Positions 55,576-64,000 of a stretch of DNA of 64,000 bases are shown here, piece after piece. The notes beneath the pieces are model-generated. The model had not been told where the DNA came from. It was given only the letters and a program-made list of their open reading frames with translations, and searched no databases. The stretch lies in NCBI GenBank assembly GCA_016650445.1, contig JAENVS010000022.1, positions 103,672 through 167,671 of the forward strand, written 5' to 3'. The stretch comes from Frankiaceae bacterium. Lineage in GTDB: Bacteria; Actinomycetota; Actinomycetes; Mycobacteriales; SCTD01. The first letter of the stretch is position 1. The number at the start of each line of letters is the position of its first letter. Made by a program: the position numbers and the translations under genes.

Positions 55576-57899
55576 CGGAGTCGAAGATGACCGAGCCCAA
55601 GAAGCGCACCCGCAAGCCGAAGGCGGCTGTGCCCGCGGCGAAGCCGGCGGCAGAGGCGACCGCGCCTGTCGCCTACCCGGAGGAGCCCGCGCCTGACTCG
55701 GCCTACCCGTCGAGCGGGCCGGCTGCAGCGGGCGGCCCGACGTTCGAGGAGCTCGAAGCGCTCGCTGGCGGTGCGCACCACAACCCGCACTCGGTCCTCG
55801 GGATCCACCAGGTCGACGACGGGGTCGTCCTGCGCGCCCTCCGCCCGGATGCCGAGCGCGTCGTGGCTCTCATCAACGGTGAGCGGGTGGAGCTGCACCA
55901 CTGCCACGCGGGTGTCTGGGAGGCCAAGGTCGCCGGCACCGAGGTCACGGACTACCGCCTCGAAGTCACTTACCACGGCGACACGTATCCAGCCGACGAC
56001 CCGTACCGCTACCTACCGACCCTCGGCGAGATCGACCTGCACCTGATCGGTGAGGGCCGGCACGAAGAGCTCTGGACCGTCCTCGGTGCGCACGTGCGTC
56101 GCTACGACACCGCGAGCGGACCGGTGACCGGCACGTCCTTCGCGGTCTGGGCTCCGAACGCGCGTGGTGTGCGCGTGATCGGCGACTTCAACGGCTGGGA
56201 CGGTCGCGGGCATGCCATGCGCTCGCTCGGCTCGACCGGCGTCTGGGAGATCTTCGTCCCCGACATCGGTGAGGGCACCCGCTACAAGTACTCCGTGCTC
56301 GGCGCCGACTCGGTGTGGCGCGAGAAGGCCGACCCGATGGCGCGGCGTACCGAAGTGCCGCCGCAGACGGCCAGCGTCGTCGACGAGTCGCACTACACCT
56401 GGGACGACGAGGCATGGATCGAGAAGCGGGCGAAGACGCTGGCGCATGCCGCTCCGATGTCGTGCTACGAGGTGCACCTCGGCTCGTGGCGCCAAGGGCT
56501 GTCCTACGTCGAGCTCGCCGAGCAGCTGGTCGAGTACGTCAGCTGGCTGGGTTACACGCACGTCGAGCTGATGCCGGTCGCCGAGCACCCGTTCGGCGGC
56601 TCGTGGGGCTACCAGGTCACGTCGTACTACTCACCGACGTCGCGCTTCGGCACGCCGGACGAGTTGCGCTACCTCATCGACAAACTGCACCAGGCCGGCA
56701 TCGGCGTCATCGTCGACTGGGTGCCGGCCCACTTCCCCAAGGACGAGTTCGCGCTGGCCCGGTTCGACGGGACGCCGCTCTACGAGCACGCGGACCCGCG
56801 CCGCGGCGAGCAGCTGGACTGGGGCACCTACGTCTTCGACTTCGGCCGCAACGAGGTCAAGAACTTCCTCGTCGCCAACGCGACGTACTGGCTGCAGGAG
56901 TTCCACGTCGACGGGCTTCGGGTCGACGCGGTCGCGTCGATGCTCTACCTCGACTACTCCCGCGAGGACGGTGAGTGGCTGCCCAACCAGTACGGCGGAC
57001 GCGAGAACCTCGACGCCGTCGCGTTCCTGCAGGAGATGAACTCCGTCGTCTACCGCCGGGTGCCTGGCGTCGTGACGATCGCAGAGGAGTCCACAGCGTG
57101 GCCCGGCGTCTCGCGCCCCACGCACCTCGGCGGTCTCGGCTTCGGCCTGAAGTGGAACATGGGTTGGATGCACGACTCGCTCGACTACATGGCCCACGAG
57201 CCCATCTACCGCGGCTACCACCACCACCAGCTGACGTTCTCGATGGTCTACGCCTACTCGGAGAACTACGTCCTGCCGATCAGCCACGACGAGGTCGTGC
57301 ACGGCAAGGGCTCGCTGCTGCGCAAGATGCCCGGCGACCGGTGGCAGCAGCTCGCCAACGTCCGGGCCTATCTCGCCTTCATGTGGGCGCACCCCGGCAA
57401 GCAGCTGCTGTTCATGGGCTCGGAGTTCGCGCAGGAGTCGGAGTGGAGCGAGGAGCGCTCGCTCGACTGGTGGCTGCTCGACCTCCCCGACCACCGCGGG
57501 GTCGCTCTGCTCGTCCGGGACCTCAACGAGGTCTACAAGCAGACGCCCGCGCTGTGGACGCTCGACACCGAGCAGTCCGGATTCGCGTGGATCGATGCCA
57601 ACGACTCCGCGGGCAATGTCTTCTCGTTCCTGCGCTACGGGTCAGACGGCTCCGCGCTGGCGTGCATCTCCAACTTCGCCGGGATGCCGCACGAGGGCTA
57701 CCGCCTCGGGCTGCCGTGGACCGGCACGTGGCGCGAGGCGATCAACACCGACTTCGACGGCTACCACGGCAGCGGCATCGGCAACATGGGTGCCGTCGAG
57801 GCGACAGGGGACAGCTGGCACGGCCAGCCCGCCTCCACCGTGCTGCGGGTCCCGCCGCTGGCAACCGTCTGGCTCCAGTCCCCCGGGCCGGGCAGCTAG
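55572..57899 (+). CDS. glgB: 1,4-alpha-glucan branching enzyme
   Basis: 775 residues, GH13_9. Introduces alpha-1,6 branches in glycogen. A 55-residue Lys/Ala/Pro-rich tail at the N-terminus is unusual and probably disordered; it precedes the N1 and CBM48 domains (about 60-260). Catalytic aspartate in [19 protein letters not shown] and glutamate in [18 protein letters not shown]-terminal all-beta domain ends the protein. The stop codon overlaps the stop of the convergent acyl-CoA ligase (CTAG). Confidence 0.96.
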   Translation: MTESKMTEPKKRTRKPKAAVPAAKPAAEATAPVAYPEEPAPDSAYPSSGPAAAGGPTFEELEALAGGAHHNPHSVLGIHQVDDGVVLRALRPDAERVVALINGERVELHHCHAGVWEAKVAGTEVTDYRLEVTYHGDTYPADDPYRYLPTLGEIDLHLIGEGRHEELWTVLGAHVRRYDTASGPVTGTSFAVWAPNARGVRVIGDFNGWDGRGHAMRSLGSTGVWEIFVPDIGEGTRYKYSVLGADSVWREKADPMARRTEVPPQTASVVDESHYTWDDEAWIEKRAKTLAHAAPMSCYEVHLGSWRQGLSYVELAEQLVEYVSWLGYTHVELMPVAEHPFGGSWGYQVTSYYSPTSRFGTPDELRYLIDKLHQAGIGVIVDWVPAHFPKDEFALARFDGTPLYEHADPRRGEQLDWGTYVFDFGRNEVKNFLVANATYWLQEFHVDGLRVDAVASMLYLDYSREDGEWLPNQYGGRENLDAVAFLQEMNSVVYRRVPGVVTIAEESTAWPGVSRPTHLGGLGFGLKWNMGWMHDSLDYMAHEPIYRGYHHHQLTFSMVYAYSENYVLPISHDEVVHGKGSLLRKMPGDRWQQLANVRAYLAFMWAHPGKQLLFMGSEFAQESEWSEERSLDWWLLDLPDHRGVALLVRDLNEVYKQTPALWTLDTEQSGFAWIDANDSAGNVFSFLRYGSDGSALACISNFAGMPHEGYRLGLPWTGTWREAINTDFDGYHGSGIGNMGAVEATGDSWHGQPASTVLRVPPLATVWLQSPGPGS

Positions 57900-59338
57900 T
57901 CGGGCAAGCGGGCGGTGCGGAGGGCGGAGCGGCGGAGCTTGCCGGAGTCGTCGCGCAGCAGGTCATGCACGATCTCGACGGACCGCGGCACCTTGTAGCG
58001 GACGAGCCGCTCCGACACGTGCGTCATCAGCTCGGCTACCGAGACGTCCGCGCCGGCGACGTCGACGACGGCATGCACCCGCTCCCCGAGGTCCTCGTCG
58101 GGCAGCCCGAACACCGCGCTGGACCGCACCGCGGGGTGCGCGTCCAGGGCCGCCTCGACCTCGGCGGGGTAGACGTTGGCCCCACCCGACAGGATCAGGT
58201 CGGCACTGCGGTCGGCGAGGTAGAGGTAGCCGTCGTCGTCGACATGACCGAGGTCGCCGAGGGACTCCCACCCGTCGATGCTGCGTGGCTCGGCGCCGCG
58301 GTAGCTGTACGTCGTGCCCGGACCGCCGGCCGGCATCATGTAGATCTCGCCGACGGTCCCCGTCGGCACGTCGCGGCCGTCGGGATCGAGCACCCGGATC
58401 CGCGACCCGAGCACGGGTCGTCCCACTGATCCGGGCCGCTCGACCCACTCGCGGCCGGTGATGACGGTGACCGCCTGCGACTCGGTTCCGGCGTACAGCT
58501 CCACGACGCGGTCGGGGCCGAGCCAGTCGATCCACTCCCGCTTCAACCACGGCGGGCAGGGCGCGCCGAGGTGCAGGATCATCTCGAGCGAGGAGACGTC
58601 GTACGACGCCCGCACCTGCTCTGGCAGCCGCCGGATGCGATGCATCATCGTGGGAACCAGCAGCATCCACGTGATGCGGTGCTGCTCGACGAGCTGCAGG
58701 ACGCGCTCGGCGCCGAAGCGCTCCATGACCACCAGCGACTGACCGCTCAGCAGTCCGCGGGTGGAGTAGATGAACGGTCCGTTGTGGTACAGCGGGCCAG
58801 GCACGAGCTGCACGCCGTCACGGGGGATGTAGGGCACCGCCGCGACGGTCGGGTCGACCTCACCGGGTGTGCCCGAGAGGATCAGCTTCGGGCGGCCGGT
58901 GCTCCCACCTGACGTGGGCGCCTTCCAGGAGAAGCCAATGGCATCGGGCAGCGGGCCGTCGTCGTACCCGCTTGCGTCGAAGCCGGCCGGCACGGCGGCG
59001 CGGCCCGGGTGCTCGAGCCCGACCAGCAGGGCGGGGTCGGCGAGGTCGACGAGGACCGACAGCTCGGCGGCCGGCAGTCCCGCCGAGACGGGCTGGGGCA
59101 CCGCGCCCAGCTTCCAGATCGCGGCGCACGAGACGAAGTACTCCACGCTGTTCGGCAAGCCGATCGTCACGAGGTCGTCCTTGCCGACGCCGAGACCGGC
59201 GTAGGCCCGCGCGAGGCGGTTGCTGCGCAGGTCGAGCTCGCGACGGGTGACGGCGCCGGCGGCGTCGGTCACGCTGATGCGGTCCGGGTCCTGCTCGGCA
59301 TGCCAGGAGAGCGCCCGCCCGATCGACATCACCGTCAC
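57896..59338 (-). CDS. AMP-dependent acyl-CoA synthetase/ligase
   Basis: 480 residues, ANL superfamily. P-loop-like [13 protein letters not shown], adenine-binding ELYAGTES, the [25 protein letters not shown] hinge (aspartate and arginine) and C-terminal catalytic lysine in [12 protein letters not shown]. It is a stand-alone CoA ligase, probably for a carboxylic or fatty acid; the acid is unknown. GTG 59338 is used; ATG 59329 is in frame. Divergent from the serine hydrolase gene with start codons only 17 bp apart. Confidence 0.92.
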   Translation of the reverse strand: MTVMSIGRALSWHAEQDPDRISVTDAAGAVTRRELDLRSNRLARAYAGLGVGKDDLVTIGLPNSVEYFVSCAAIWKLGAVPQPVSAGLPAAELSVLVDLADPALLVGLEHPGRAAVPAGFDASGYDDGPLPDAIGFSWKAPTSGGSTGRPKLILSGTPGEVDPTVAAVPYIPRDGVQLVPGPLYHNGPFIYSTRGLLSGQSLVVMERFGAERVLQLVEQHRITWMLLVPTMMHRIRRLPEQVRASYDVSSLEMILHLGAPCPPWLKREWIDWLGPDRVVELYAGTESQAVTVITGREWVERPGSVGRPVLGSRIRVLDPDGRDVPTGTVGEIYMMPAGGPGTTYSYRGAEPRSIDGWESLGDLGHVDDDGYLYLADRSADLILSGGANVYPAEVEAALDAHPAVRSSAVFGLPDEDLGERVHAVVDVAGADVSVAELMTHVSERLVRYKVPRSVEIVHDLLRDDSGKLRRSALRTARLPD

Positions 59339-59343
59339 CGACC

Positions 59344-59349
59344 TATCCT
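59344..59349 (+). promoter_or_regulatory. -10 box shared by divergent genes
   Basis: TATCCT lies 6 nt before the ATG at 59356. Its reverse complement with one neighbouring base, CAGGAT (59350-59345, minus), lies 6 nt before the GTG at 59338. The two -10 boxes therefore overlap. Confidence 0.45.
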
Positions 59350-59355
59350 GCCCGG

Positions 59356-60594
59356 ATGGGCAGCAACGTGGACATCGAGGTCGAGCCGGCCGAGGTCGGC
59401 TTCGACGCGGACCGGCTGGCGCGCATCGACCGGCACCTCGCGAAGTACGTCGACGACGGCCGCCTCGCTGGCTGGCAGGTCGTCGTGAGCCGACGCGGAA
59501 AGCGGGCGCACAGCTCGACGTACGGCCTGCGCGACAAAGAGGCGGGCCTCCCGGTCGAGCACGACACGCTCTGGCGCATCTACTCGATGACCAAGCCGGT
59601 CACGACGGTCGCGGCGATGCAGCTCTTCGAGGAGGGCGCGTTCTCGCTCAACGACGAGGTGGCGCGCTACCTGCCGGCGTTCGCCGACCTGCGCGTCTAC
59701 CGCGACGGACCGGCAGAGAAGCCGAAGACGGTGCCGGCGACCGAGCCCATGCGGATGTGGCACCTGCTGACGCACACCGCGGGGCTCACGTACGGCTTCA
59801 CGAAGTCCAGCCCCGTCGACGAGATGTACCGCCTGGCGGGTTCGGATTTCGCGCAGCCGCCGGGGATGGACCTCGCTTCCCTGTGCGACCTGTGGGCCTC
59901 GATGCCGCTGCTCTTCGAGCCCGGCACCGGCTGGAACTACTCCGTCGCGACGGACGTCGTGGGCCGGGTCTGCGAGGTGCTGACCGGACAGCCGCTGGAC
60001 GACATCTTCACCGAGCGCATCCTCACGCCGCTGGGGATGACCGACACCCGCTGGTGGGTGGACGAGACCGACGCGACGCGACTCGCTGCGCTCTACGCGC
60101 CGATGCCTGGCACCGGCGAGGCGTTCCGGTACGACGCCATCGGTGCCAGTGCTTTGAAGCCGCCGTCGTGGCTGGGTGGCGGCGGCGGGCTCATCTCCAC
60201 CGCGCACGACTATGACCGGTTCACGCGGATGCTGCTCTCCGGCGGGGCACTCGAGGGCACGCGCATCCTGTCGCCGCGCACGCTGCGCTTCATGACCAAG
60301 AACCACCTGCCGGGCGGCGCGATGCTGACGGCCCTCGCGCGCGGCCAGTTCGCCGAGACCAACTACGACGGGATGGGCTTCGGGCTCGGTTTCGGCGTGC
60401 TCGTCGACCCGGTCGCCCTCAAGATCCCCGCATCGGCAGGCGAGTTCACGTGGGGCGGTGCGGCGAGCACGGCGTTCTGGGTGGACCCCGTCGAGCAGAT
60501 CACTGCGGCCTTCTACACCCAGCTCCTGCCGTCGAGCACCTACCCGATCCGCAGCGAGCTGCGTCAGCTCGTCTACACGTCATTGATCGACTGA
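59356..60594 (+). CDS. Class C beta-lactamase-like serine hydrolase
   Basis: 412 residues, beta-lactamase/penicillin-binding-protein-like fold, without a signal peptide, so it is probably a cytoplasmic esterase or peptidase rather than a lactamase. S-x-x-K nucleophile at S77-K80 (YSMTK), tyrosine motif in WNYSVATDVV, and third-motif-like WGGAAST. ATG 59356 is preceded by TATCCT. Its end overlaps the convergent mtfA-like gene by 15 bp. Substrate unknown. Confidence 0.92.
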   Translation: MGSNVDIEVEPAEVGFDADRLARIDRHLAKYVDDGRLAGWQVVVSRRGKRAHSSTYGLRDKEAGLPVEHDTLWRIYSMTKPVTTVAAMQLFEEGAFSLNDEVARYLPAFADLRVYRDGPAEKPKTVPATEPMRMWHLLTHTAGLTYGFTKSSPVDEMYRLAGSDFAQPPGMDLASLCDLWASMPLLFEPGTGWNYSVATDVVGRVCEVLTGQPLDDIFTERILTPLGMTDTRWWVDETDATRLAALYAPMPGTGEAFRYDAIGASALKPPSWLGGGGGLISTAHDYDRFTRMLLSGGALEGTRILSPRTLRFMTKNHLPGGAMLTALARGQFAETNYDGMGFGLGFGVLVDPVALKIPASAGEFTWGGAASTAFWVDPVEQITAAFYTQLLPSSTYPIRSELRQLVYTSLID

Positions 60595-61350
60595 CGGCTG
60601 CCTAGGCGGATCAACGAGGGGCTCGCGTCGCGCTGGGTCCTGACGGTAGAAGCGCGTCAGTACGTCGTACAGGGCAGGCTCCGAAACCGCCAGCTCGCGG
60701 GGCTGCTCGAAGAACACCTCGGTGGCGACCGCGAAGAACTCGCCGGGATTCGTCGCGCCGTACCACCGCATGGGCGGTCGCGGCCGGCCGGCCGCCACGT
60801 CCTCGTAGACGGCGGTGCACACCGCCACCCACTCGGCGCGCAGGTCCCGCTGCAGCAGAGGGGTTCCATCGATCGTCCCGTCGAGCATGTCGAGCTTGTG
60901 TGCGAACTCGTGCAGCACAACGTTGTGCCCCGGCTCCGCGCGATGCGCGCCGGCAAGCGCCTGGTCCCACGCGACGACGACCGGGCCGCGGCCATCCTGG
61001 GCAAGCCCGAGCACCGCCAGGGGATCGGCCGTGACCGTGCCCGGCGAAGGACCGGCGCGCACACCGGTTGTCGTCAGGGTGGACGGGTGCACGACGACCG
61101 CGCTCACCAACCGGTAGTGATCGGTGCTGAGTCCCAGCACGAGCAACGCCGCCTGGGCGGCGATGACGACCCGCACCGTGTCGGTCAGCTCGAAGCCGCG
61201 CGCAGCCTCCCACCGCTTGCGCGACAGCAGCTCATCGGTGATGAGGAGAAGCCGCTGCTGCTCCTCATGCTCCAGCAGCGGCCACATCGCCAGGTGCCGG
61301 ACGACGAGCTCGGCGCCGTCCGATGGCAGTCCTGCCCGACGGGACCTCAC
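60580..61350 (-). CDS. MtfA-like (M90) zinc metallopeptidase
   Basis: 256 residues. HEFAH in VVLHEFAHKLDMLDG, with the extended family motif; MtfA in Escherichia coli is a peptidase that binds the Mlc repressor, but no Mlc is seen here. GTG 61350 is used; no strong Shine-Dalgarno. 22 bp downstream of the thioredoxin-like gene and probably co-transcribed. Cytoplasmic. Confidence 0.9.
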   Translation of the reverse strand: MRSRRAGLPSDGAELVVRHLAMWPLLEHEEQQRLLLITDELLSRKRWEAARGFELTDTVRVVIAAQAALLVLGLSTDHYRLVSAVVVHPSTLTTTGVRAGPSPGTVTADPLAVLGLAQDGRGPVVVAWDQALAGAHRAEPGHNVVLHEFAHKLDMLDGTIDGTPLLQRDLRAEWVAVCTAVYEDVAAGRPRPPMRWYGATNPGEFFAVATEVFFEQPRELAVSEPALYDVLTRFYRQDPARREPLVDPPRQPSVDQ

Positions 61351-61372
61351 AAGCGGAACGCCCGAGCCGGCG

Positions 61373-62293
61373 TCAGAAGAGGGCGTTCGCGAGCGAGCGG
61401 CGACCGGCGAGGACGCGCGGGTCCTGCGGGTCCAGGGCGTCGAGCAGCCCGAGCAGGTGCACCCGCACGGCGTCGCGCTCGTCCTCCGTCGTACGTCGCA
61501 CCAGCCCGACAAGTCGCTCGATGGCGGGCTCGATCTGCTCGCTGAGGATCTCGACATCGGCGGCGGCGGTCTGCGCGGCCACGTCGTCAGGTGCGGCGGA
61601 CGCGGCCGCGAGAACTGCCGCGGGGTCCTGGATGCCGGCGGTGCGCTGCAGCAGGCCGGCCCAGGCCTTGCCCGCGAGCGCCTCCGGGTCGCCGGGCCTG
61701 CGCTCCAGCAGAGCGTCGTACGACGCCAGCGCTGCGGCGTAGTCCTCGCGCGACAGCGCGTCCTCGGCCGCGACGAGCTCCGGCTCGGGCGGCGGACCCG
61801 CGGGCTCCCCCTCCGGAGCGGCAGCGGCACCTGCACCGGCCGCCGGGAGGCCGGCCTGCGTGGCCGCGGCGAGCACTTGATCGAGGAACGACCGCACGTC
61901 CCGCTCGGGCAGGGCACCTGTGAAGCCCTGGATGAGCCGGCCACCGAGAGCGAGCAGCACGGTCGGGATGCTCTGGATCTGCAGCTGGGTCGAGAGCGCG
62001 GGGTTCTTGTCGACGTCGATCTTGGCGAGGATCCAGGCGCCGGCATCGGCCTCGGCGAGCCGCTCCAGCACCGGCGACAGCGTCTTGCACGGGCCGCACC
62101 AGTCGGCCCAGAAGTCGATCAGCACCGGCACCGCCAGCGACCGCTGGAGCACTTCGGCCTCGAACGTCGCCTCCGTGACGTCGAGCACGTACGCCGACGT
62201 GGACGTCGGCGCGGCCGGCGCGGCGGCGGGTGCCTTGAGCGCGGACAGGTCGATCGCGCCGGCGATGTTGAGGTCGGTAGGCCTTCTCTGCAT
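61373..62293 (-). CDS. Thioredoxin-domain protein with TPR-like repeats (CnoX/YbbN type)
   Basis: 306 residues. A thioredoxin domain (about 35-145) with the active-site motif WADWCGPCK (C66 and C69) is followed by a Pro/Ala-rich linker and helical TPR-like repeats to the C-terminus. In relatives it acts as a chaperone/redox holdase. ATG 62293 has AGGGA 2-3 nt upstream. It is divergent from the yceH-like gene and upstream of the mtfA-like gene. Confidence 0.93.
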   Translation of the reverse strand: MQRRPTDLNIAGAIDLSALKAPAAAPAAPTSTSAYVLDVTEATFEAEVLQRSLAVPVLIDFWADWCGPCKTLSPVLERLAEADAGAWILAKIDVDKNPALSTQLQIQSIPTVLLALGGRLIQGFTGALPERDVRSFLDQVLAAATQAGLPAAGAGAAAAPEGEPAGPPPEPELVAAEDALSREDYAAALASYDALLERRPGDPEALAGKAWAGLLQRTAGIQDPAAVLAAASAAPDDVAAQTAAADVEILSEQIEPAIERLVGLVRRTTEDERDAVRVHLLGLLDALDPQDPRVLAGRRSLANALF

Positions 62294-62339
62294 GTCCCTA
62301 CTCAACACGACGACGTGCGCCACCACTTCCCCGCGGCTC

Positions 62340-62345
62340 TACGCT
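62340..62345 (+). promoter_or_regulatory. Possible -10 box of yceH-like gene
   Basis: TACGCT lies 8 nt before the GTG at 62354; no Shine-Dalgarno is visible. Confidence 0.35.
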
Positions 62346-62353
62346 GCCGAACC

Positions 62354-62968
62354 GTGGAGCTCACCGCGGAAGAGGGACGTGTCCTCGGCTGCCTCGTCGA
62401 GAAGCAGCTGACGACGCCGCAGCAGTACCCCCTGACCGAGAACGCGCTGCTCGCGGCCTGCAACCAGACGACCAGCCGGGACCCCGTCGTGCAGTACGAC
62501 GTCGCCACGGTCCGGCTGGCCGTCCGCGAGCTCCGCCAGAACGGGCTCCTGCGCACGGTGCACCGCCCCGGTGAGCGCAGCGAGAAGCACCGGCACCTGC
62601 TCGACGAGGCGCTCGGCCTGTCCGTCGGCCAGGTGGCGCTGCTCGCCGTGCTCCTGCTCCGGGGACCGCAGACCGCCGCCGAGCTGCGGGCCCGGACCGA
62701 GCGCATGCACCCGTTCGGAGCCGCCGCGGAGGTGGAGGAGGCGCTACGGGCAATGTCCGAGCGCGACGAGCCCCTCGTGGAGCTGCTCCCGCGCCAGCCC
62801 GGGAAGAAGGAGGCGAGGTACGCCGACCTCCTGGTCGGCACCGGGCCTGCGCCGGCTGTCGCTGCCGACGAGCTGACAGATCTGCGCGCCGAGAACGCCG
62901 CGCTGCGAGCCGAGATCGCTCGCCTCGGGGCCGAACTGGCAGATCAGAAGCGCGGCGGCTCGGTGTAG
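62354..62968 (+). CDS. YceH-family (DUF480) winged-helix protein
   Basis: 204 residues. Tandem winged-helix domains (about 1-75 and 80-150; VELTAEEGRVLGCLVEKQLTTP) and a C-terminal coiled coil (about 175-200, LRAENAALRAEIARLGAEL). The family's biochemical role is not established. GTG 62354 is chosen as in relatives. Its 3' end overlaps the acyl-CoA mutase gene by 25 bp (convergent). Confidence 0.92.
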   Translation: MELTAEEGRVLGCLVEKQLTTPQQYPLTENALLAACNQTTSRDPVVQYDVATVRLAVRELRQNGLLRTVHRPGERSEKHRHLLDEALGLSVGQVALLAVLLLRGPQTAAELRARTERMHPFGAAAEVEEALRAMSERDEPLVELLPRQPGKKEARYADLLVGTGPAPAVAADELTDLRAENAALRAEIARLGAELADQKRGGSV

Positions 62969-64000
62969 CTGCCCCAGAGGTCGCGCAGCGCGCCGCAGAC
63001 CTCGCCGAGGGTGGCCTCCGCGCGGATCGCGTCGAGCATCGGCGGGATGGTGTTGCCCTCGCCCTTCGCGACCTCGACGAGCGTCGCGAGCCTGGCCTGC
63101 ACCAGGTCGTCGTCGCGACCGGCCTTGCGACCGACGAGCTCGCGGACCTGCTCCTTCTCGACCTCGTGCGAGACCCGCAGGATCTCGAGCGGCTGGTCGA
63201 CACCGCCGTCGTAGACGTTGACGCCGACGACCTTCTTGTCGCCTTTCTCGAGCGCGGTCTGGTACTGGAACGCCGCCTCGGCGATCTCGCCCATGAACCA
63301 GCCGTCCTCGATCCCGCGCAGGATGCCGCTGGTGACCGAGCCGTTCCCCCCATCGAGGCGGCCCATCGTCTTGATCTTCGCGAAGATCTCCTCGGCCTGC
63401 CGATCGATCTCGTCGGTGAGCTGCTCGACGTACCAGCTGCCGCCGAGCGGGTCGGCGACGTTGGCGACTCCGGTTTCCTCGGCGATGACCTGCTGCGTGC
63501 GGATAGCGATCTGCGCCGCCTTCTCCGACGGCAGCGCGAGCACCTCGTCGAGCGCGTTGGTGTGCAGCGAGTTGGTGCCGCCGAGCACCGCCGCGAGCGC
63601 CTCCACGGCCGTCCGCACGATGTTGTTGTCCGGCTGCTGGGCGGTCAGCGACACACCGGCGGTCTGCGTGTGGAACCGCAGCCACTGCGCCTTGTCGGTC
63701 TTCGCGCCGTACACGTCCCGCAGCCAACGGGCCCAGATGCGTCGCGCTGCACGGAACTTCGCGATCTCCTCGAAGAAGTCGATGTGCGCGTCGAAGAAGA
63801 ACGACAGTCCAGGTGCGAAGACGTCGACGTCCATGCCTCGCGACAGCCCGAGCTCGACGTAGGCAAAACCGTCGGCAAGCGTGAAGGCGAGCTCCTGCGC
63901 GGCCGTCGAGCCGGCCTCGCGGATGTGGTAGCCGGAGACAGAGATCGGCTTGTACGCCGGGATCTTCTCGGCGCAGTGCTCCATCAGGTCACCGATGAGG
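62944..64000 (-). CDS. Acyl-CoA mutase large subunit (5' end outside window)
   Basis: About 352 C-terminal residues are present; the start lies beyond the right edge. The barrel segments SVSGYHIREAGSTAAQELAFTLADG, FFFDAHIDFFEEIAKFRAARRIWA, and QPDNNIVRTAVEALAAVLGGTNSLHTNALDE are typical of methylmalonyl-/isobutyryl-CoA mutases. The protein stops at GSYTEPPRF, before any cobalamin-binding domain, so the B12 domain must be on a separate subunit, not in this window. The residues that separate MCM from ICM substrates lie in the missing part, so the exact substrate is open. Confidence 0.93.
   Translation of the reverse strand, partial: LIGDLMEHCAEKIPAYKPISVSGYHIREAGSTAAQELAFTLADGFAYVELGLSRGMDVDVFAPGLSFFFDAHIDFFEEIAKFRAARRIWARWLRDVYGAKTDKAQWLRFHTQTAGVSLTAQQPDNNIVRTAVEALAAVLGGTNSLHTNALDEVLALPSEKAAQIAIRTQQVIAEETGVANVADPLGGSWYVEQLTDEIDRQAEEIFAKIKTMGRLDGGNGSVTSGILRGIEDGWFMGEIAEAAFQYQTALEKGDKKVVGVNVYDGGVDQPLEILRVSHEVEKEQVRELVGRKAGRDDDLVQARLATLVEVAKGEGNTIPPMLDAIRAEATLGEVCGALRDLWGSYTEPPRF

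Noticed and set aside
60580..62046. Long 488-codon version of the MtfA-like gene
   Set aside because: The extra N-terminus is an alternative-frame reading of the thioredoxin-TPR gene; GTG 61350 is the likely start.

Overview
This 64-kb window is high-GC chromosomal DNA from an actinobacterium. The evidence is the strong G/C bias at third codon positions, frequent GTG starts, an F420-type (LLM-class) oxidoreductase, the GlgE maltosyltransferase pathway, a GatCAB amidotransferase, and gene neighbourhoods (leu/ilv/serA, gatCAB-ligA-mnmA-nifS, glgE-treS-mak-glgB) like those of the Streptomyces core chromosome. The genus cannot be fixed from the sequence alone. No insertion sequence, prophage, CRISPR array, rRNA or tRNA was seen, so this is mostly core genome with small accessory insertions.

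Layout. 1-21000 is a branched-chain amino acid and serine block, mainly on the minus strand: a cut-off esterase, a CBS protein, ilvE, a membrane protein, leuB-leuA with a leucine leader peptide, a secreted amidase, an S33-type hydrolase, serA, and ilvC-ilvN-ilvB with a leader-peptide attenuator. Secreted and hydrolase genes are interspersed, followed by gatC-gatA-gatB. 21000-34200 holds a small secreted protein divergent from an ECF sigma factor plus a membrane partner, an ACT protein, an LLM oxidoreductase, then ligA, a MetE-like protein, a Lys/Ala-rich small protein, mnmA and nifS. A divergent PaaK-like ligase/SDR pair and an AbiEi/DUF559-like nuclease-family gene bracketed by two copies of a 58-bp palindromic element follow.

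34200-37000 carries etfA-etfB and an enoyl-CoA hydratase (acyl-CoA oxidation). 37000-58000 is an alpha-glucan/trehalose region: glgX, glgP, glgE-treS-mak-glgB. TreS makes maltose from trehalose, Mak phosphorylates it, GlgE adds maltosyl units to glucan, GlgB branches, and GlgX and GlgP take the polymer apart. Within it lie a secreted metallopeptidase-like gene, a LuxR-type regulator with a cobalamin-binding-like sensor, and a four-gene receiver-kinase-kinase-receiver cassette without any DNA-binding output. 58000-64000 ends with an acyl-CoA ligase, a class-C beta-lactamase-like hydrolase, MtfA, a thioredoxin-TPR protein, a YceH protein, and an acyl-CoA mutase large subunit cut by the right edge.

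Most promising points: the nuclease-family gene bracketed by paired palindromic elements; the receiver/kinase cassette inside the glycogen locus; the B12-domain LuxR regulator; two amino-acid leader peptides (leuA, ilvB); and a recurrent TAnnnT box 6-8 nt before start codons, suggesting many leaderless transcripts.
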